DNA from: Chloroflexota bacterium
GTDB taxonomy: Bacteria; Chloroflexota; Anaerolineae; Promineifilales; Promineifilaceae
NCBI GenBank assembly: GCA_002746795.1
Contig: PDQY01000099.1
Span: forward strand, 20,015 to 84,014
Length of the DNA: 64,000 bases
Reading direction: 5' to 3'
The notes beneath the pieces were generated by a model. It was given only the letters and a program-made list of their open reading frames with translations, was not told the origin of the DNA and made no database searches. How positions within the stretch are numbered: position 1 is the stretch's first letter; each line of letters starts with the position of its first letter. Positions 1 to 9,024 of the stretch are shown in pieces. The position numbers and the translations under genes are program-made.

Positions 1-357
1 TTTGATCATGGTTTGTTGTGGATTTAAGAAACGAAATCCTGCCCCAGCTGCTAAAACTCGTGAGGCCAAATGCATCACATATTCATGAGAAACGTCCGAA
101 TATGAAAAGACTACATCATCAACTTGATGCGTGGCAATCAACGTTTCCAACTCGCTTTCTGCATGAATGGGAATACCCTCTGGGTACAGTTCACCTGAAA
201 GTTCAGGGGGATACCGACGCCCTTCAATATTCGGAATCTGTGTTGCTGTAAATGCGACTACACGAATATCAGTGTTGTTTTTGAAATATGTGTTGAAATC
301 ATGAAAATCACGGCCTGCTGCCCCCGCGATAATCACACGTTGTGTGGATAAACTCAT
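1..357 (-). CDS. COG2403-like putative GTPase / cyclic 2,3-diphosphoglycerate synthetase-like protein, partial
   Basis: This is the N-terminal 119 codons of a minus-strand gene whose 3' part runs off the left edge. The start ATG (355-357) follows a good AGGAG ribosome site. The visible protein begins with a Rossmann-type strand and glycine turn (VIIAGAAGRDFHDFN), followed by an FTATQIPNIEGRRYPP segment. That arrangement is typical of the COG2403 family, which in archaea includes cyclic 2,3-diphosphoglycerate synthetase and in bacteria is mostly of unknown role. The nucleotide-binding core further downstream is outside the window, so substrate and function cannot be judged. Family assignment is from recall of this N-terminal pattern. 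Confidence 0.7.
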   Translation of the reverse strand, partial: MSLSTQRVIIAGAAGRDFHDFNTYFKNNTDIRVVAFTATQIPNIEGRRYPPELSGELYPEGIPIHAESELETLIATHQVDDVVFSYSDVSHEYVMHLASRVLAAGAGFRFLNPQQTMIK

Positions 358-519
358 GCAAAATTCTCCTGGTAAAGTAGGTTAAATGGTAATCGTTTGA
401 ACGGAAAACCACCCTCATCCGGATCATAACATCAAATTGTTGTTTAGCCATTTTTGGGGCAATACTATTCGTATAGAGGATAATTTTGCGCGGGTTTGGT
501 AGATTATGTTGATTGTTAT

Positions 520-547
520 TTGATCTTATGAAAAGTAATGCTATAAT
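520..547 (+). promoter_or_regulatory. Putative sigma70-type promoter of the xerC-punA operon
   Basis: A TTGATC -35 box (520-525), a 16-bp spacer and a perfect TATAAT -10 box (542-547) lie about 200 bp upstream of the recombinase gene. The 398-bp interval 358-755 holds no other ORF or RNA that I recognise. The leader between this promoter and the start codon is AT-rich and I see no strong terminator in it. Confidence 0.5.
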
Positions 548-755
548 GCACCTAGGATTAAATTACATAATCCGTTAACAATAAACAAGCCGCCAACACT
601 TGTTACGACCCAGAATATCAAGATTGAAAAATGATTGCGATCTTGATCCGCACTAGCTTACTGTGAACTTTTCGATCTAGTTTGATTCTTTAATCATCAA
701 AACTGCTACTACACGCAATTCGGATCGATGCGGAACTAATAAGGAGTGGCTGGCG

Positions 756-1625
756 ATGGATGACCAATTACTCGCCTTTCTCGATTTTCTTCAAAAAGAA
801 TACAAATATTCAAATAATACAACAGCCGCCTACAAGAATGATTTAGGGCAATTTCTTAAGTTCTTGAACGCTGAATATAACATCAAAGATTGGTCAGAGG
901 TCACGCCAGACATCGTTGATGCATATGTCGCTTATATGAAAGAGAAAGCATATGCTTCTTCTTCAGTCGCTCGTAAAGTTGCTGCTGTAAAGTCCTTTTT
1001 TAATTTCCTGTTTGCTCGGGGAATCATTGAAGATAATCCCACGACAAATGTAGATTCTCCCAAGGTAAAAAAGCGACTGCCTAAAACTTTGACTGCAGAA
1101 GATATTGACAAACTTCTGCAAGCCCCTCAACAAAAACGTTCGCCTAAACATTTACGCGATACGGCCTTGTTATCGATGCTGTACAGCACGGGCATGCGTG
1201 TCACAGAAGTGGTATCATTGCGAGTGGATGATGTTGATTTGCAGGCTAATATGCTTCATTGCCACGGTAAAGATGGGCAAATCCGGGATCTGCCTTTAGA
1301 CAAGGCTACCCGTGATGCTGTGGCGGCCTATCTTGATGGGGGACGTCAATATCTTGTTAAAAACAAGGAAGAGAATGCGCTGTTCCTGAATCATCGCGGG
1401 CAGCAATTAACCCGTCAGGGTTTGTGGTTGATTATTAAGGCATACGCCAAAAAAGCTAATCTAAGCGGCGAGGTCACCCCACATACGCTGCGGCACAGTT
1501 TTGCAGCACATAAATTGGATGACGGTTCAGATTTACAGGAAGTGCAACGTTTATTAGGGCATGCCAATATCTCGACTACTCAAATTTACACACAACTTGC
1601 AGAAGAGGAAAAGGAGCCAAATTAG
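756..1625 (+). CDS. xerC: Xer-type site-specific tyrosine recombinase
   Basis: A 289-residue tyrosine recombinase of normal XerC/XerD length. The N-terminal SAM-like core-binding domain covers about residues 1-90 and the catalytic domain about 108-285. The full catalytic set is visible: Arg148 (TGMRVTE), Lys172, His243 and Arg246 (HTLRHSFA), His269 (GHANIS) and the nucleophile Tyr278. It should cleave and rejoin DNA through a 3'-phosphotyrosine, most likely to resolve chromosome dimers at a dif site. The start has an AGGAG site 10 bp upstream. The gene is followed after 9 bp by purine nucleoside phosphorylase, a pairing also seen in Firmicutes. XerC and XerD cannot be told apart from sequence alone. 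Confidence 0.9.
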   Translation: MDDQLLAFLDFLQKEYKYSNNTTAAYKNDLGQFLKFLNAEYNIKDWSEVTPDIVDAYVAYMKEKAYASSSVARKVAAVKSFFNFLFARGIIEDNPTTNVDSPKVKKRLPKTLTAEDIDKLLQAPQQKRSPKHLRDTALLSMLYSTGMRVTEVVSLRVDDVDLQANMLHCHGKDGQIRDLPLDKATRDAVAAYLDGGRQYLVKNKEENALFLNHRGQQLTRQGLWLIIKAYAKKANLSGEVTPHTLRHSFAAHKLDDGSDLQEVQRLLGHANISTTQIYTQLAEEEKEPN

Positions 1626-1634
1626 AGAACTATC

Positions 1635-2477
1635 ATGTCTGACTTTATCACACACGCCTATATTGAGGAAGCGGCAACGGCCGTTCGCGCATTGACGCAG
1701 TATACGCCCCAAATTGGCCTCGTTTTAGGCTCAGGATTAAGCGGGTTGGCTGACGAAATTGAAGCGCCCGACATTATCCCGTATGAGAAAATCCCCCACT
1801 GGCCCGTGTCCACGGTGCAGGGTCACAGCGGCCGTTTAGTCATTGGCAAATTAGAAGGAAAAACGGTTCTTGTGCAGCAAGGACGTTCCCATTTCTATGA
1901 AGGCTACTCCCCGGCTCAGGTCACTTTGCCGATACGTGTGATGCGTGCGTTAGGCATGCAAACGGTGATTCTGACCAATGCGGCTGGCGGCATCAACCGG
2001 GATTTCAATCCTGGTGATCTGATGCTCATCACTGATCATCTCAATTTTGTGGGGATGGCGGGCAACAACCCGCTGCGAGGCCCCAATGATGACACAGTCG
2101 GGCCACGCTTCCCTGACATTACCCACGCCTATACCCCAGCATTACGAGACATGGCCAAGAAAACGGCCGTTTCCCTCGGTATCGATTTAAAAGAAGGAGT
2201 TTACGCCTACGTGGCTGGTCCAAGTTTTGAAACCTCCGCAGAACTTCGCTTTTTGCACATGGTTGGCGCTGACGCCGTCGGCATGTCTACCGTGCCCACC
2301 GTGATCGTGGCCGCACATGCCGGCATGCGCGTATTAGGTATTTCCTCCATCACCAACAAAGCCATCCTTGAGCCCACCCCTGGCAGCGAAGTCAGCCATG
2401 AAGAAGTGTTGGAGACAGGCAAAATTATTGTGCCTCGTCTTACCAGCTTATTACACAGCATACTTCCTCAACTGTAA
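1635..2477 (+). CDS. punA: Purine nucleoside phosphorylase (trimeric type)
   Basis: This enzyme cleaves inosine or guanosine (and deoxy forms) with phosphate to free base and (deoxy)ribose-1-phosphate in purine salvage. The 280-residue length matches the low-molecular-mass trimeric PNP family. Family motifs are visible: LGSGLSG near the N-terminus (phosphate loop), QGHSGRL, QGRSHFYEGY, the TNAAGGIN strand, and a C-terminal MSTVPTVIVA plus SITNKA segment that forms the purine pocket. It starts 9 bp after the recombinase stop and is probably co-transcribed with it. A Rho-independent terminator follows. It carries two AACGGCCGTT palindromes (1676, 2162), the first read as Thr-Ala-Val. Confidence 0.93.
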   Translation: MSDFITHAYIEEAATAVRALTQYTPQIGLVLGSGLSGLADEIEAPDIIPYEKIPHWPVSTVQGHSGRLVIGKLEGKTVLVQQGRSHFYEGYSPAQVTLPIRVMRALGMQTVILTNAAGGINRDFNPGDLMLITDHLNFVGMAGNNPLRGPNDDTVGPRFPDITHAYTPALRDMAKKTAVSLGIDLKEGVYAYVAGPSFETSAELRFLHMVGADAVGMSTVPTVIVAAHAGMRVLGISSITNKAILEPTPGSEVSHEEVLETGKIIVPRLTSLLHSILPQL

Positions 2478-2501
2478 ACCCAAGAAGCAAAAACAATGAA
2501 G

Positions 2502-2544
2502 AAACGCTCTGAAAAGTGAAATTTCCAGGGCGTTTTTCTTTTTC
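2502..2544 (+). terminator. Rho-independent terminator after punA
   Basis: An imperfect stem (AAACGCTCTG pairing with CCAGGGCGTTT, one wobble) is followed by a T-rich run of about 10 bases. It starts 25 bp after the punA stop codon. Confidence 0.75.
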
Positions 2545-2631
2545 TCGTGTTGGCACCAAATATTCATAAAGCATGAAATCCCGAGCCAGGAAGCGGCACG
2601 ATTGATTAAACTTAGCTAAAATTATGGGTCT

Positions 2632-3441
2632 ATGGAACGATTCTTTATCTACATTTTGCGCAATGACGTTTGGATAGTGATCTTATGCAGCCTGGGCCTC
2701 ATTTGGTTTGCCAGCCAATATTTTCAAGCACGAAAAATCTTACAACGCGCCATGTTTGGGCTGGAACGGGAAAAAGGACAACGGATACAGACAACGGCCG
2801 TTTTTTTTCTCCTACTTTTTGGGGGCATCATGGTATTTGTTTTCTACGTCAACAACACCATTGCGCCCACAATTCCCGATAGCGCCTGGAAACCACCCAC
2901 GCCAACACCAAATATTTTTGCTACCCCCCTGTCACCCCCTACCCCCATTGGCACAACTGAACTCCAACTACCTGAACCAACTCCAGAATTAGTGCCTACC
3001 ATCACCCTGGCGGCGGAAGCATCCAACTCGCTGCCCCCCTCAGAAACTGAAAATGAGCCAGTGACCAACCTGACCCCAGTTCCAGACACGCCCACCCCCA
3101 GCGGCCCGACCCCCACGCCTTTTGTCGATTGCACAGTCGATCTCAATATCAATGAACCAGCCAACGGCTCTGTGGTGGCAGAAGTGATCAACTTTTCCGG
3201 CACGGCTGATACCCCAAACTTAGCTTACTACCGACTCGAAGCCAACGGCCCCGAAACAAATGGCGTTTGGGCATCTTTGCTGGGGCGCAATATAGAACAG
3301 CCGGTGCGTGATGGCTTCATGGGGAATGTCAATTTAAGTCAATGGGGGAATGGCCCGTATCTCATTCGCCTCACAGCCGTGAATGGCAGTGACTTCACAA
3401 TTGGGCAATGTGTAATCCAGGTAACGTTGGACAATCCCTAG
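2632..3441 (+). CDS. Membrane-anchored protein with Pro/Thr-rich stalk and C-terminal Ig-like domain
   Basis: A 269-residue protein with two N-terminal membrane segments (about residues 12-33 and 52-74). A long low-complexity stalk rich in Pro and Thr follows (about 80-165), then a C-terminal beta-sandwich-like domain beginning CTVDLNINEPANGS. The domain resembles that of the minus-strand gene at 57034-57804 (EPxxGS, a GTAD/GTAS turn, YYRLE/LRYEL, then YLIRL/YQLRL), so the two are probably domain paralogues. The domain should be presented outside the membrane. No Shine-Dalgarno is seen; a TAAAAT -10-like box ends 9 bp before the ATG, so the transcript may be leaderless. Function is unknown. 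Confidence 0.75.
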   Translation: MERFFIYILRNDVWIVILCSLGLIWFASQYFQARKILQRAMFGLEREKGQRIQTTAVFFLLLFGGIMVFVFYVNNTIAPTIPDSAWKPPTPTPNIFATPLSPPTPIGTTELQLPEPTPELVPTITLAAEASNSLPPSETENEPVTNLTPVPDTPTPSGPTPTPFVDCTVDLNINEPANGSVVAEVINFSGTADTPNLAYYRLEANGPETNGVWASLLGRNIEQPVRDGFMGNVNLSQWGNGPYLIRLTAVNGSDFTIGQCVIQVTLDNP

Positions 3442-3532
3442 TGACCGCCTAAAAATTAGCCCCCGTTTTTCAGGAGTAAAAGTCACTCAAAGCGCAGCCA
3501 TCAATTCCATCACTTATTTATGGAGGCGTCCA
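3442..3532. repeat. Two-hairpin dispersed intergenic element, copy A
   Basis: About 91 bp between the convergent genes 2632-3441 and rsmD. It aligns without gaps to copy D (24616-24706) at roughly three quarters identity. On the minus strand it contains the conserved loop AAATAAGTGATGGAATT between the partly paired arms of hairpin 1, then a TGAC/GTCA-bounded second arm. In this copy the hairpin 1 stem is degenerate. The element starts directly after the stop codon of the upstream gene. Confidence 0.7.
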
Positions 3533-3537
3533 CAGCT

Positions 3538-4095
3538 TTATTGAGAAATGATTTCGTAAAAGAGGAGTTGGGTATTGCCGTATGTGCGCTCTTTGTAGAG
3601 GGAAAGCGTGTGCAAGGGAAGCTCTTCATATTCTCTGGGATCAATCTGCACCACAACCTGCCCCTCTGGATGGAGATACGTTAACGGCCGTTCATCCACC
3701 ATCACCATCACCTCAACCCACAAACGCAAATATTGTGGAGGAGCCACGTAAATGAGGTCAAAGCGAGCCAAATTGCTGCGTGACAGATAATCAAACGCAT
3801 CAGCCTGCACAATCTTCGCCCCAGCTTGCAAACGTGTATGGCGTAAATTATCCTGAATCGTGTTAATCGCCGGGCGCACCTTGTCCACAAAGACAACCTC
3901 TGCCGCGCCTCGGCTCAACGCCTCAATGCCCACCTGCCCTGTGCCCGCAAACAGATCCAGCCAACGGGCATCCAGCACTTCACTGCCCAAAATGTTGAAC
4001 AAGCTCTCTTTCACCCGATCCATGATGGGCCGGGTGGTATCACCTGGCACTTTTTTTAATCGACTGCCTTTTGCCCGACCACTAATCACACGCAT
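3538..4095 (-). CDS. rsmD: 16S rRNA (guanine(966)-N(2))-methyltransferase RsmD
   Basis: A 185-residue class I methyltransferase that methylates G966 of 16S rRNA. The family N-terminus (RVISGRAKG, then TRPIMDRVKESLFNIL) and the SAM-binding LDLFAGTGQVGIEALSRGA segment are clear. The catalytic motif IV, normally (D/N)PP(Y/F), reads VAPPQY here: the acidic/amide residue is Ala and the aromatic is shifted by one. This may be a lineage variant rather than loss of activity. The gene lies 5 bp downstream of the large membrane protein gene on the same strand and is probably co-transcribed with it. It contains one AACGGCCGTT (3683). Confidence 0.9.
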   Translation of the reverse strand: MRVISGRAKGSRLKKVPGDTTRPIMDRVKESLFNILGSEVLDARWLDLFAGTGQVGIEALSRGAAEVVFVDKVRPAINTIQDNLRHTRLQAGAKIVQADAFDYLSRSNLARFDLIYVAPPQYLRLWVEVMVMVDERPLTYLHPEGQVVVQIDPREYEELPLHTLSLYKERTYGNTQLLFYEIISQ

Positions 4096-4100
4096 AAGAA

Positions 4101-6431
4101 TTACTCAACCACCAATGTAAAAACGGGAAAACTATCGCCAATCTGTTCGCCTGCCTCATTGTGCAGCGGCAAACGCCATCCCTCCGATTGTACCCAAAGT
4201 CCAGTTGAGAAGGTATACGTGCCCTGCGGAAAATCTTTCGGCAGCACAAAAACATGATGATCGCGCACAAATTTATCCGTGGGCCAACGCCGGGTAGGAA
4301 ACTCGCCCGGATTGTTTTTGTCAGATTGGGGGGGAATAAGGCTGCCATCCTCACGCAGCATGTGCATAAAAACCTGATAGTTGATGTCTAACGGCCGTTG
4401 TGCCTGCCAATACAAGGTCACATAAACTGTATCACCGGGGGAGGCTTTGACCGCCGAGGTGTCATAGCCGATGAGCGCGATCTGCTCCCCAAAGTCTGCT
4501 AAAACTGCATGCTGCGCCGACTCAGCCACCAATCCAGACGATTGATAATGTAAGACGCCCCATGGCGCAAGCACAAAAACGACCATAGCCGTTGTCCCCA
4601 CAACCACGCCTAGAACCCTCCCATCCAGTCGCGGCAAACAAGTCGGTTTCGCTAACAGAAACTCTTGCGTTGGTCTTCGCCACACATAAAGCGCCACGCC
4701 CCATGTAACCAGAAAAGCAGCCCAGGAAACGGCCGTTCCCGCAGTGCGGGCTGGCGTTGTGCCAAATTTCACATCAACCACATGCTCACCAACCGGCACA
4801 GGCACCACAATAAACCCCTCTGGGCGGCCTAATTCCGTTTCTACCAATTCACCATCGATTTTCACCTGCCATCCGGGGAAATCAAACAAAAACAGCCTGA
4901 GCCAGAAATATTCCGGGGATGACACCTGGTAACGCATATGAAGCGGCGTCACCTGCTCCGCTTCAACAGAAACCCCTGCGGGCAAGGCTTTGCGATTAAC
5001 CCTATCAGGCACCTTGCCCTCACCATAAGCGCCCACCACAGACCCTTCCCGGTTGGGCACCATATCAACCGTCACCGGGACGTAATCAGCTGTAGACGTG
5101 GTGCCAAGCCAGCGCCCCGTATTTTCAATCAGGGACATGCGCAAGGTATTCACTTCACCAAAATCAGGCCAGGGAGCCGGTTGAGTCAGCGGCAGTGCCA
5201 ATATCATCGTGCCTAAAACGGCAACGGCCGTTATCCAACCAGTCCCTCGCTTTGACGTCTCATAACCAGACGCCAAGGCAGACACCCCCAGGCCAGCCAA
5301 CACCGCCAACATCGGGGCAATGGCACCCAGCAGCCGCCAGGGAAATTGAAAATAAGGCAAAAATGGCAGATTCTCCCACACCCAGGTTGACCAGGGCAGC
5401 ATCAAAAAGAGCAAAACGGCCGTTGCTGCTGTAAAAAACACACCCAAAAAACGTTGGCGTCCCTTGCCCCCAACCAACACAATCAACCCCAGGCCAGCCA
5501 ACAACCATTGGGCAAGACCTAAATTAAAGCGAAAAGCAGGTTCAGTCGCCCCCCAATCGAGCAGCAAAGAGGGAGACAACAGCTCGCGCAACGTCAGGAA
5601 ATGGGTGCGAAAATCGTAATTATCCCCTTCACCAATCAAGGTCGTCAGGTTGACAGCATCTCGTTCTATAAAAACAGGGAGCCAGAAAAATAATGATAAG
5701 CCCAATCCCAAAAGTAACGCTGCCAAACCAAAGAAAACAGGCCTAGACACAGGCACGTCCAATTTGTGCCCTCGCTGACCCAACCCCACCCAAATCACCC
5801 AGGCCAGCAACAGGCCAAAAAACAGCGGCCCCAGCAAGTTGTGGCTCAATAATAAACCAGCACTGACAAAAACGGCCGTTAGCCAACGCCAGGGTGTCGC
5901 TCGTCTCATCAGCTTATCAACCGACCCAAGCGCCAGCGGAAAAAGGCCAATGGCAAAAGATTCGGCCAGCACACCCCGCACATGCGGATCAATGTATTGC
6001 ACATACGGCGCATAGAGGAACACAGCCGCCGCCACATAACCCGCCGGTCGCCCCCAATGATCACGCACAAAACCATACATACCCACAGTCCCCAACACCA
6101 TACCGAGCATAAACACAAACTTAACGGCCGTTACCGCGTCAAACCAGGGCAGCATCTCAACCGGTAAGCCCAGATAGTAAGTTAGCGGGGCATAATAATT
6201 GAAAATGGGATAGCCATACCCATGATAAAAATTGGGTGCCCAGCGGGGAAACCACTCCCCTCCGGCAACAAGATAGCTCAATTCCGCCAGGCGAAAAATA
6301 TGAAGTTCCGCATCCGTTTCCTGGGGCAGACTTGGTCGGCTCAAAAACGGCCACAACGCCAAAAGGCACAGTGCGCCAACCACCAAGAAACTGCGATCAA
6401 AACGGCTAATCATTCTTTTCAAGGCAAACAC
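4101..6431 (-). CDS. YfhO / 6-pyruvoyl-tetrahydropterin-synthase-related-domain large membrane protein
   Basis: A 776-residue polytopic protein with about a dozen hydrophobic segments between residues 15 and 400 and further ones near 560-580 and 610-640. The early QETDAELHIFRL motif followed by WAPNFYHGYGYPIFNYYAPLT is typical of the YfhO/PF10131 group of GT-C-like membrane proteins, thought to act on lipid-linked sugars. The region LPYFQFPWRLLG fits the same family. The last 135 residues form a soluble beta-rich domain (GYDTSA..SPGDTVYVTLYWQA), a module that I recall from other Chloroflexota glycosyltransferase-like proteins. It carries seven AACGGCCGTT copies, the highest number in any gene here. 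Substrate is unknown. Confidence 0.7.
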   Translation of the reverse strand: MFALKRMISRFDRSFLVVGALCLLALWPFLSRPSLPQETDAELHIFRLAELSYLVAGGEWFPRWAPNFYHGYGYPIFNYYAPLTYYLGLPVEMLPWFDAVTAVKFVFMLGMVLGTVGMYGFVRDHWGRPAGYVAAAVFLYAPYVQYIDPHVRGVLAESFAIGLFPLALGSVDKLMRRATPWRWLTAVFVSAGLLLSHNLLGPLFFGLLLAWVIWVGLGQRGHKLDVPVSRPVFFGLAALLLGLGLSLFFWLPVFIERDAVNLTTLIGEGDNYDFRTHFLTLRELLSPSLLLDWGATEPAFRFNLGLAQWLLAGLGLIVLVGGKGRQRFLGVFFTAATAVLLFLMLPWSTWVWENLPFLPYFQFPWRLLGAIAPMLAVLAGLGVSALASGYETSKRGTGWITAVAVLGTMILALPLTQPAPWPDFGEVNTLRMSLIENTGRWLGTTSTADYVPVTVDMVPNREGSVVGAYGEGKVPDRVNRKALPAGVSVEAEQVTPLHMRYQVSSPEYFWLRLFLFDFPGWQVKIDGELVETELGRPEGFIVVPVPVGEHVVDVKFGTTPARTAGTAVSWAAFLVTWGVALYVWRRPTQEFLLAKPTCLPRLDGRVLGVVVGTTAMVVFVLAPWGVLHYQSSGLVAESAQHAVLADFGEQIALIGYDTSAVKASPGDTVYVTLYWQAQRPLDINYQVFMHMLREDGSLIPPQSDKNNPGEFPTRRWPTDKFVRDHHVFVLPKDFPQGTYTFSTGLWVQSEGWRLPLHNEAGEQIGDSFPVFTLVVE

Positions 6432-6503
6432 CTAAAGGTTGACGATGCTATGCCACAACTCACTTAATCCTCAACCCTAAAAGCCAGTTTTCTCACGATA
6501 GCT

Positions 6504-6553
6504 CTACAAAACAAAACGTGAAACGTGAAGAATACCCTCCTTCACATTTCACG
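6504..6553 (-). terminator. Rho-independent terminator of sucCD
   Basis: Thirteen-base arms (CGTGAAACGTGAA and TTCACATTTCACG, one mismatch) flank a short loop. On the minus strand they are followed by a T-rich tract (GTTTTGTTTTG). It lies about 60 bp after the sucD stop. Confidence 0.7.
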
Positions 6554-6614
6554 CCTGACGCAAACGTGATGATGGATCAACGCTCAGCCCATAAGAGCCT
6601 AAGCAGTTAACCCA

Positions 6615-7490
6615 TTAGCCATTGATGACCAATTCAGCAATATCATCTGGGTTATCGGCAACCTGTACACCAGCAGCATTCAACGCTTCAATCTTGGATT
6701 CGGCTGTCCCGCTTTTACCCTCGACAATCGCACCGGCATGCCCCATACGACGGCCAGGAGGCGCAGTGCGGCCAGCAATAAAGGAAATCACCTTTTTGCT
6801 CATATGCTGTGAGATAAATGCCGCCGCTTTTTCTTCTGCATTTCCCCCAATTTCACCGATCATCACCACTTGTTCAGTTTCTGGATCCTCTTCAAACATA
6901 CGCAGCACATCAATGAAATCCATGCCCTGAATGGGATCGCCACCAATGCCCACGCAGGTGGATTGACCCATCCCCTTAGCCGTCAACGCATAGACCACTT
7001 CATAAGTCAATGTTCCGCTTTTGGAAACGACCCCAACGCTGCCCGGCTTGACGATGTTGCCCGGAATAATGCCCACTTTAGCTTGCTCGGGTGTAATTAA
7101 GCCAGGGCAGTTCGGCCCTAACAAACGAGTATCTGTTTTATCCAAGTAACGTTTAACGGCGATCATATCCAGCACTGGAATATACTCGGTCAGGCACACA
7201 ACCAGGGGCAAGCCAGCATCAGCCGCTTCATAAATGGCATCTGTGGCAAAACGAGCAGGCACAAAAATCACGGAGGCATTGGCTCCTGTCGCTTCAACGG
7301 CCGTTTTCACCGTATCAAACACCGGGATCTTCTGCGCATCCGTTTCAAACCATTGGCCACCTTTACCCGGCGTGACGCCAGCCACGATATTGGTGCCATA
7401 GGCCGCCATCTGTTGGGTGTGGAATCCACCTTCTCTACCGGTGATCCCTTGAACAACTAAGCGTGTCTCTTTATTAACTAAAATACTCAT
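6615..7490 (-). CDS. sucD: Succinate-CoA ligase, alpha subunit
   Basis: This subunit binds CoA and carries the phosphohistidine of succinyl-CoA synthetase in the TCA cycle (succinyl-CoA + NDP/ADP + Pi to succinate + NTP/ATP). The 291-residue length is standard. Visible motifs are the CoA-binding [27 protein letters not shown], and the phosphorylation loop [17 protein letters not shown] containing the active-site His. The start codon overlaps the stop of sucC by 4 bp (ATGA-type coupling), so both subunits should be made in stoichiometric amounts. One AACGGCCGTT is present (7296). Confidence 0.95.
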   Translation of the reverse strand: MSILVNKETRLVVQGITGREGGFHTQQMAAYGTNIVAGVTPGKGGQWFETDAQKIPVFDTVKTAVEATGANASVIFVPARFATDAIYEAADAGLPLVVCLTEYIPVLDMIAVKRYLDKTDTRLLGPNCPGLITPEQAKVGIIPGNIVKPGSVGVVSKSGTLTYEVVYALTAKGMGQSTCVGIGGDPIQGMDFIDVLRMFEEDPETEQVVMIGEIGGNAEEKAAAFISQHMSKKVISFIAGRTAPPGRRMGHAGAIVEGKSGTAESKIEALNAAGVQVADNPDDIAELVING

Positions 7491-8632
7491 AATTGTGCGC
7501 CTCCCACTGCCGCTACCGCTTTTTTAGCCGCATCCGATAAGGTAACGGCCGTTTCCATTTCCGCGTCAGCCAACAGCGCCATGCCCTCTTCAGCATTGGT
7601 TCCAGCTAAACGCACCACCATCGGAATATCGGTTTGCACCTCAGCCAACGCTTGAATGATACCTTTGGCCACCTCATCACCACGGGTAATGCCCCCAAAA
7701 ATATTGATGAGAATCGCTTCCACCTTCGGATCAGACAAAATCAGGCGGATAGCAGTTGCTACCTGTTCCGCTTTAGCACCGCCGCCAATGTCCAAGAAAT
7801 TGGCTGGCTCACCACCAAACAACTTAATAATATCCATCGTCGTCATTGCCAGCCCTGCGCCATTGACCATACAGCCAATATTGCCATCCAACTGAATAAA
7901 GTTAATCCCTGCCAGACGGGCTTCTTTCTCAGAGGCAGGCTCTTCGGCAATATCCCGCATTTCAGCCAGGCGCTGCTGCCGAGATAAAGCATTGTCATCA
8001 ATAGACATTTTGCCATCCACAGCCAGCAGCTTGCCTTCCCCCGTAATCACCAGCGGATTCACTTCACACAAAGAAGCATCATTGTGCTTAAAACATTGAT
8101 ACAAACCCACCACAATTTTGTGGAAATCACGCCATAATTCCCGAGGTAAATCAATTTGGGAGGCGATATAAGTCGATTGGTAACTGCGCACCCCCAAAGT
8201 GGGATCAATATGAGCTGTCACAATTTTCTCTGGTGTGTTCTCCGCGACTTCCTCAATATCCATCCCTCCAGCAGCAGATGCCATAATCATCGGTAATCGA
8301 CGGGCACGGTCAATCAGCACAGCCAGGTAAATCTCTTGATCAATACCAGGAGCCTGCTGATCAATCAAAATACGACGAACCTGAAATCCTTTGATGTCCA
8401 TACCCAAAATTTGGCCCGCAAACGTTTCAGCTTCATCAGGATTCTCAGCTAACTTAACACCACCCGCTTTACCCCGTCCGCCAGTTAAAACTTGAGCCTT
8501 CACCACAACTTTGCCACCTAACTCTCGTGCAATCTCTCGCACTGCAGCCGACGATAAAGCTACTTCACCAGGGGGAATGGGCACACCCTGTTCGGCAAAC
8601 AATCGCTTTGCCTGATATTCATGTAGATTCAC
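7487..8632 (-). CDS. sucC: Succinate-CoA ligase [ADP/GDP-forming], beta subunit
   Basis: A 381-residue ATP-grasp subunit of succinyl-CoA synthetase that binds nucleotide and succinate. The N-terminal [16 protein letters not shown], the [16 protein letters not shown] nucleotide loop, [17 protein letters not shown] and the C-terminal [16 protein letters not shown] all match the family. It is first in the sucCD pair. The 392-bp upstream interval (8633-9024) holds a terminator-like hairpin, one dispersed repeat element and the terminator of the next gene, but no ORF. One AACGGCCGTT is present (7544). Confidence 0.95.
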   Translation of the reverse strand: MNLHEYQAKRLFAEQGVPIPPGEVALSSAAVREIARELGGKVVVKAQVLTGGRGKAGGVKLAENPDEAETFAGQILGMDIKGFQVRRILIDQQAPGIDQEIYLAVLIDRARRLPMIMASAAGGMDIEEVAENTPEKIVTAHIDPTLGVRSYQSTYIASQIDLPRELWRDFHKIVVGLYQCFKHNDASLCEVNPLVITGEGKLLAVDGKMSIDDNALSRQQRLAEMRDIAEEPASEKEARLAGINFIQLDGNIGCMVNGAGLAMTTMDIIKLFGGEPANFLDIGGGAKAEQVATAIRLILSDPKVEAILINIFGGITRGDEVAKGIIQALAEVQTDIPMVVRLAGTNAEEGMALLADAEMETAVTLSDAAKKAVAAVGGAQL

Positions 8633-8730
8633 GTGAAATCTCCTTCAATAGTGGGTTGTTTACAATTCACAAAAAGCAGCACACAAATTCAAGAGTATGC
8701 ATCTTTGCGAACCACCTTAATACGCGCAAC

Positions 8731-8763
8731 AAAAAGGGGCGAACAAGTATCTGCTGTTCGCCC
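8731..8763 (-). terminator. Terminator-like hairpin upstream of sucC (possible attenuator)
   Basis: A perfect 9-bp stem (GGGCGAACA / TGTTCGCCC) with a 9-nt loop is followed on the minus strand by CTTTTTG. It lies about 100 nt before the sucC start codon and downstream of a separate terminator that already ends the foldase transcript. It could therefore attenuate a sucC transcript that starts further upstream. Confidence 0.5.
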
Positions 8764-8779
8764 AAATCATATCTTAAGA

Positions 8780-8870
8780 CTGACGGTGAAATAAAACATG
8801 AAATTGCATCGTCACTTTCAAGAAACGGCAAGGAAACAACTTCATCATATTATTTAATTTCCGTTCCTTA
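8780..8870. repeat. Two-hairpin dispersed intergenic element, copy B
   Basis: Hairpin 1 pairs TGACGGT with ATCGTCA around an AAATAAAACATGAAATTG loop. Hairpin 2 runs from AGAAACGG to CCGTTCCTT. The reverse complement of this copy aligns over its full length with copy F at 50941-51026. Confidence 0.7.
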
Positions 8871-8933
8871 ATCAAAAAAATTATAACACGGTGGGAACTA
8901 TCCGGCGAAAATAAAACATTGTCTGCCAAACAG

Positions 8934-8970
8934 AAAAAAGCGCCAGATGTATGATGACACCAGGCGCTTT
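8934..8970 (-). terminator. Rho-independent terminator of the foldase gene
   Basis: AAGCGCC pairs with GGCGCTT, extended by further partial pairing, with a run of six T on the minus strand. It lies about 55 bp beyond the stop codon of the gene at 9025-10395. Confidence 0.8.
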
Positions 8971-9024
8971 ATGTAAAACAGATTTCTAATTTCTTACGCA
9001 GTGGACCAGAATGCCCCTTATAAA

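Noticed and set aside
756-1625. Integrase marking a prophage or genomic island at the left end
   Set aside because: The protein looks like a chromosomal Xer enzyme, is in an operon with punA, and no phage genes or attachment repeats are nearby.
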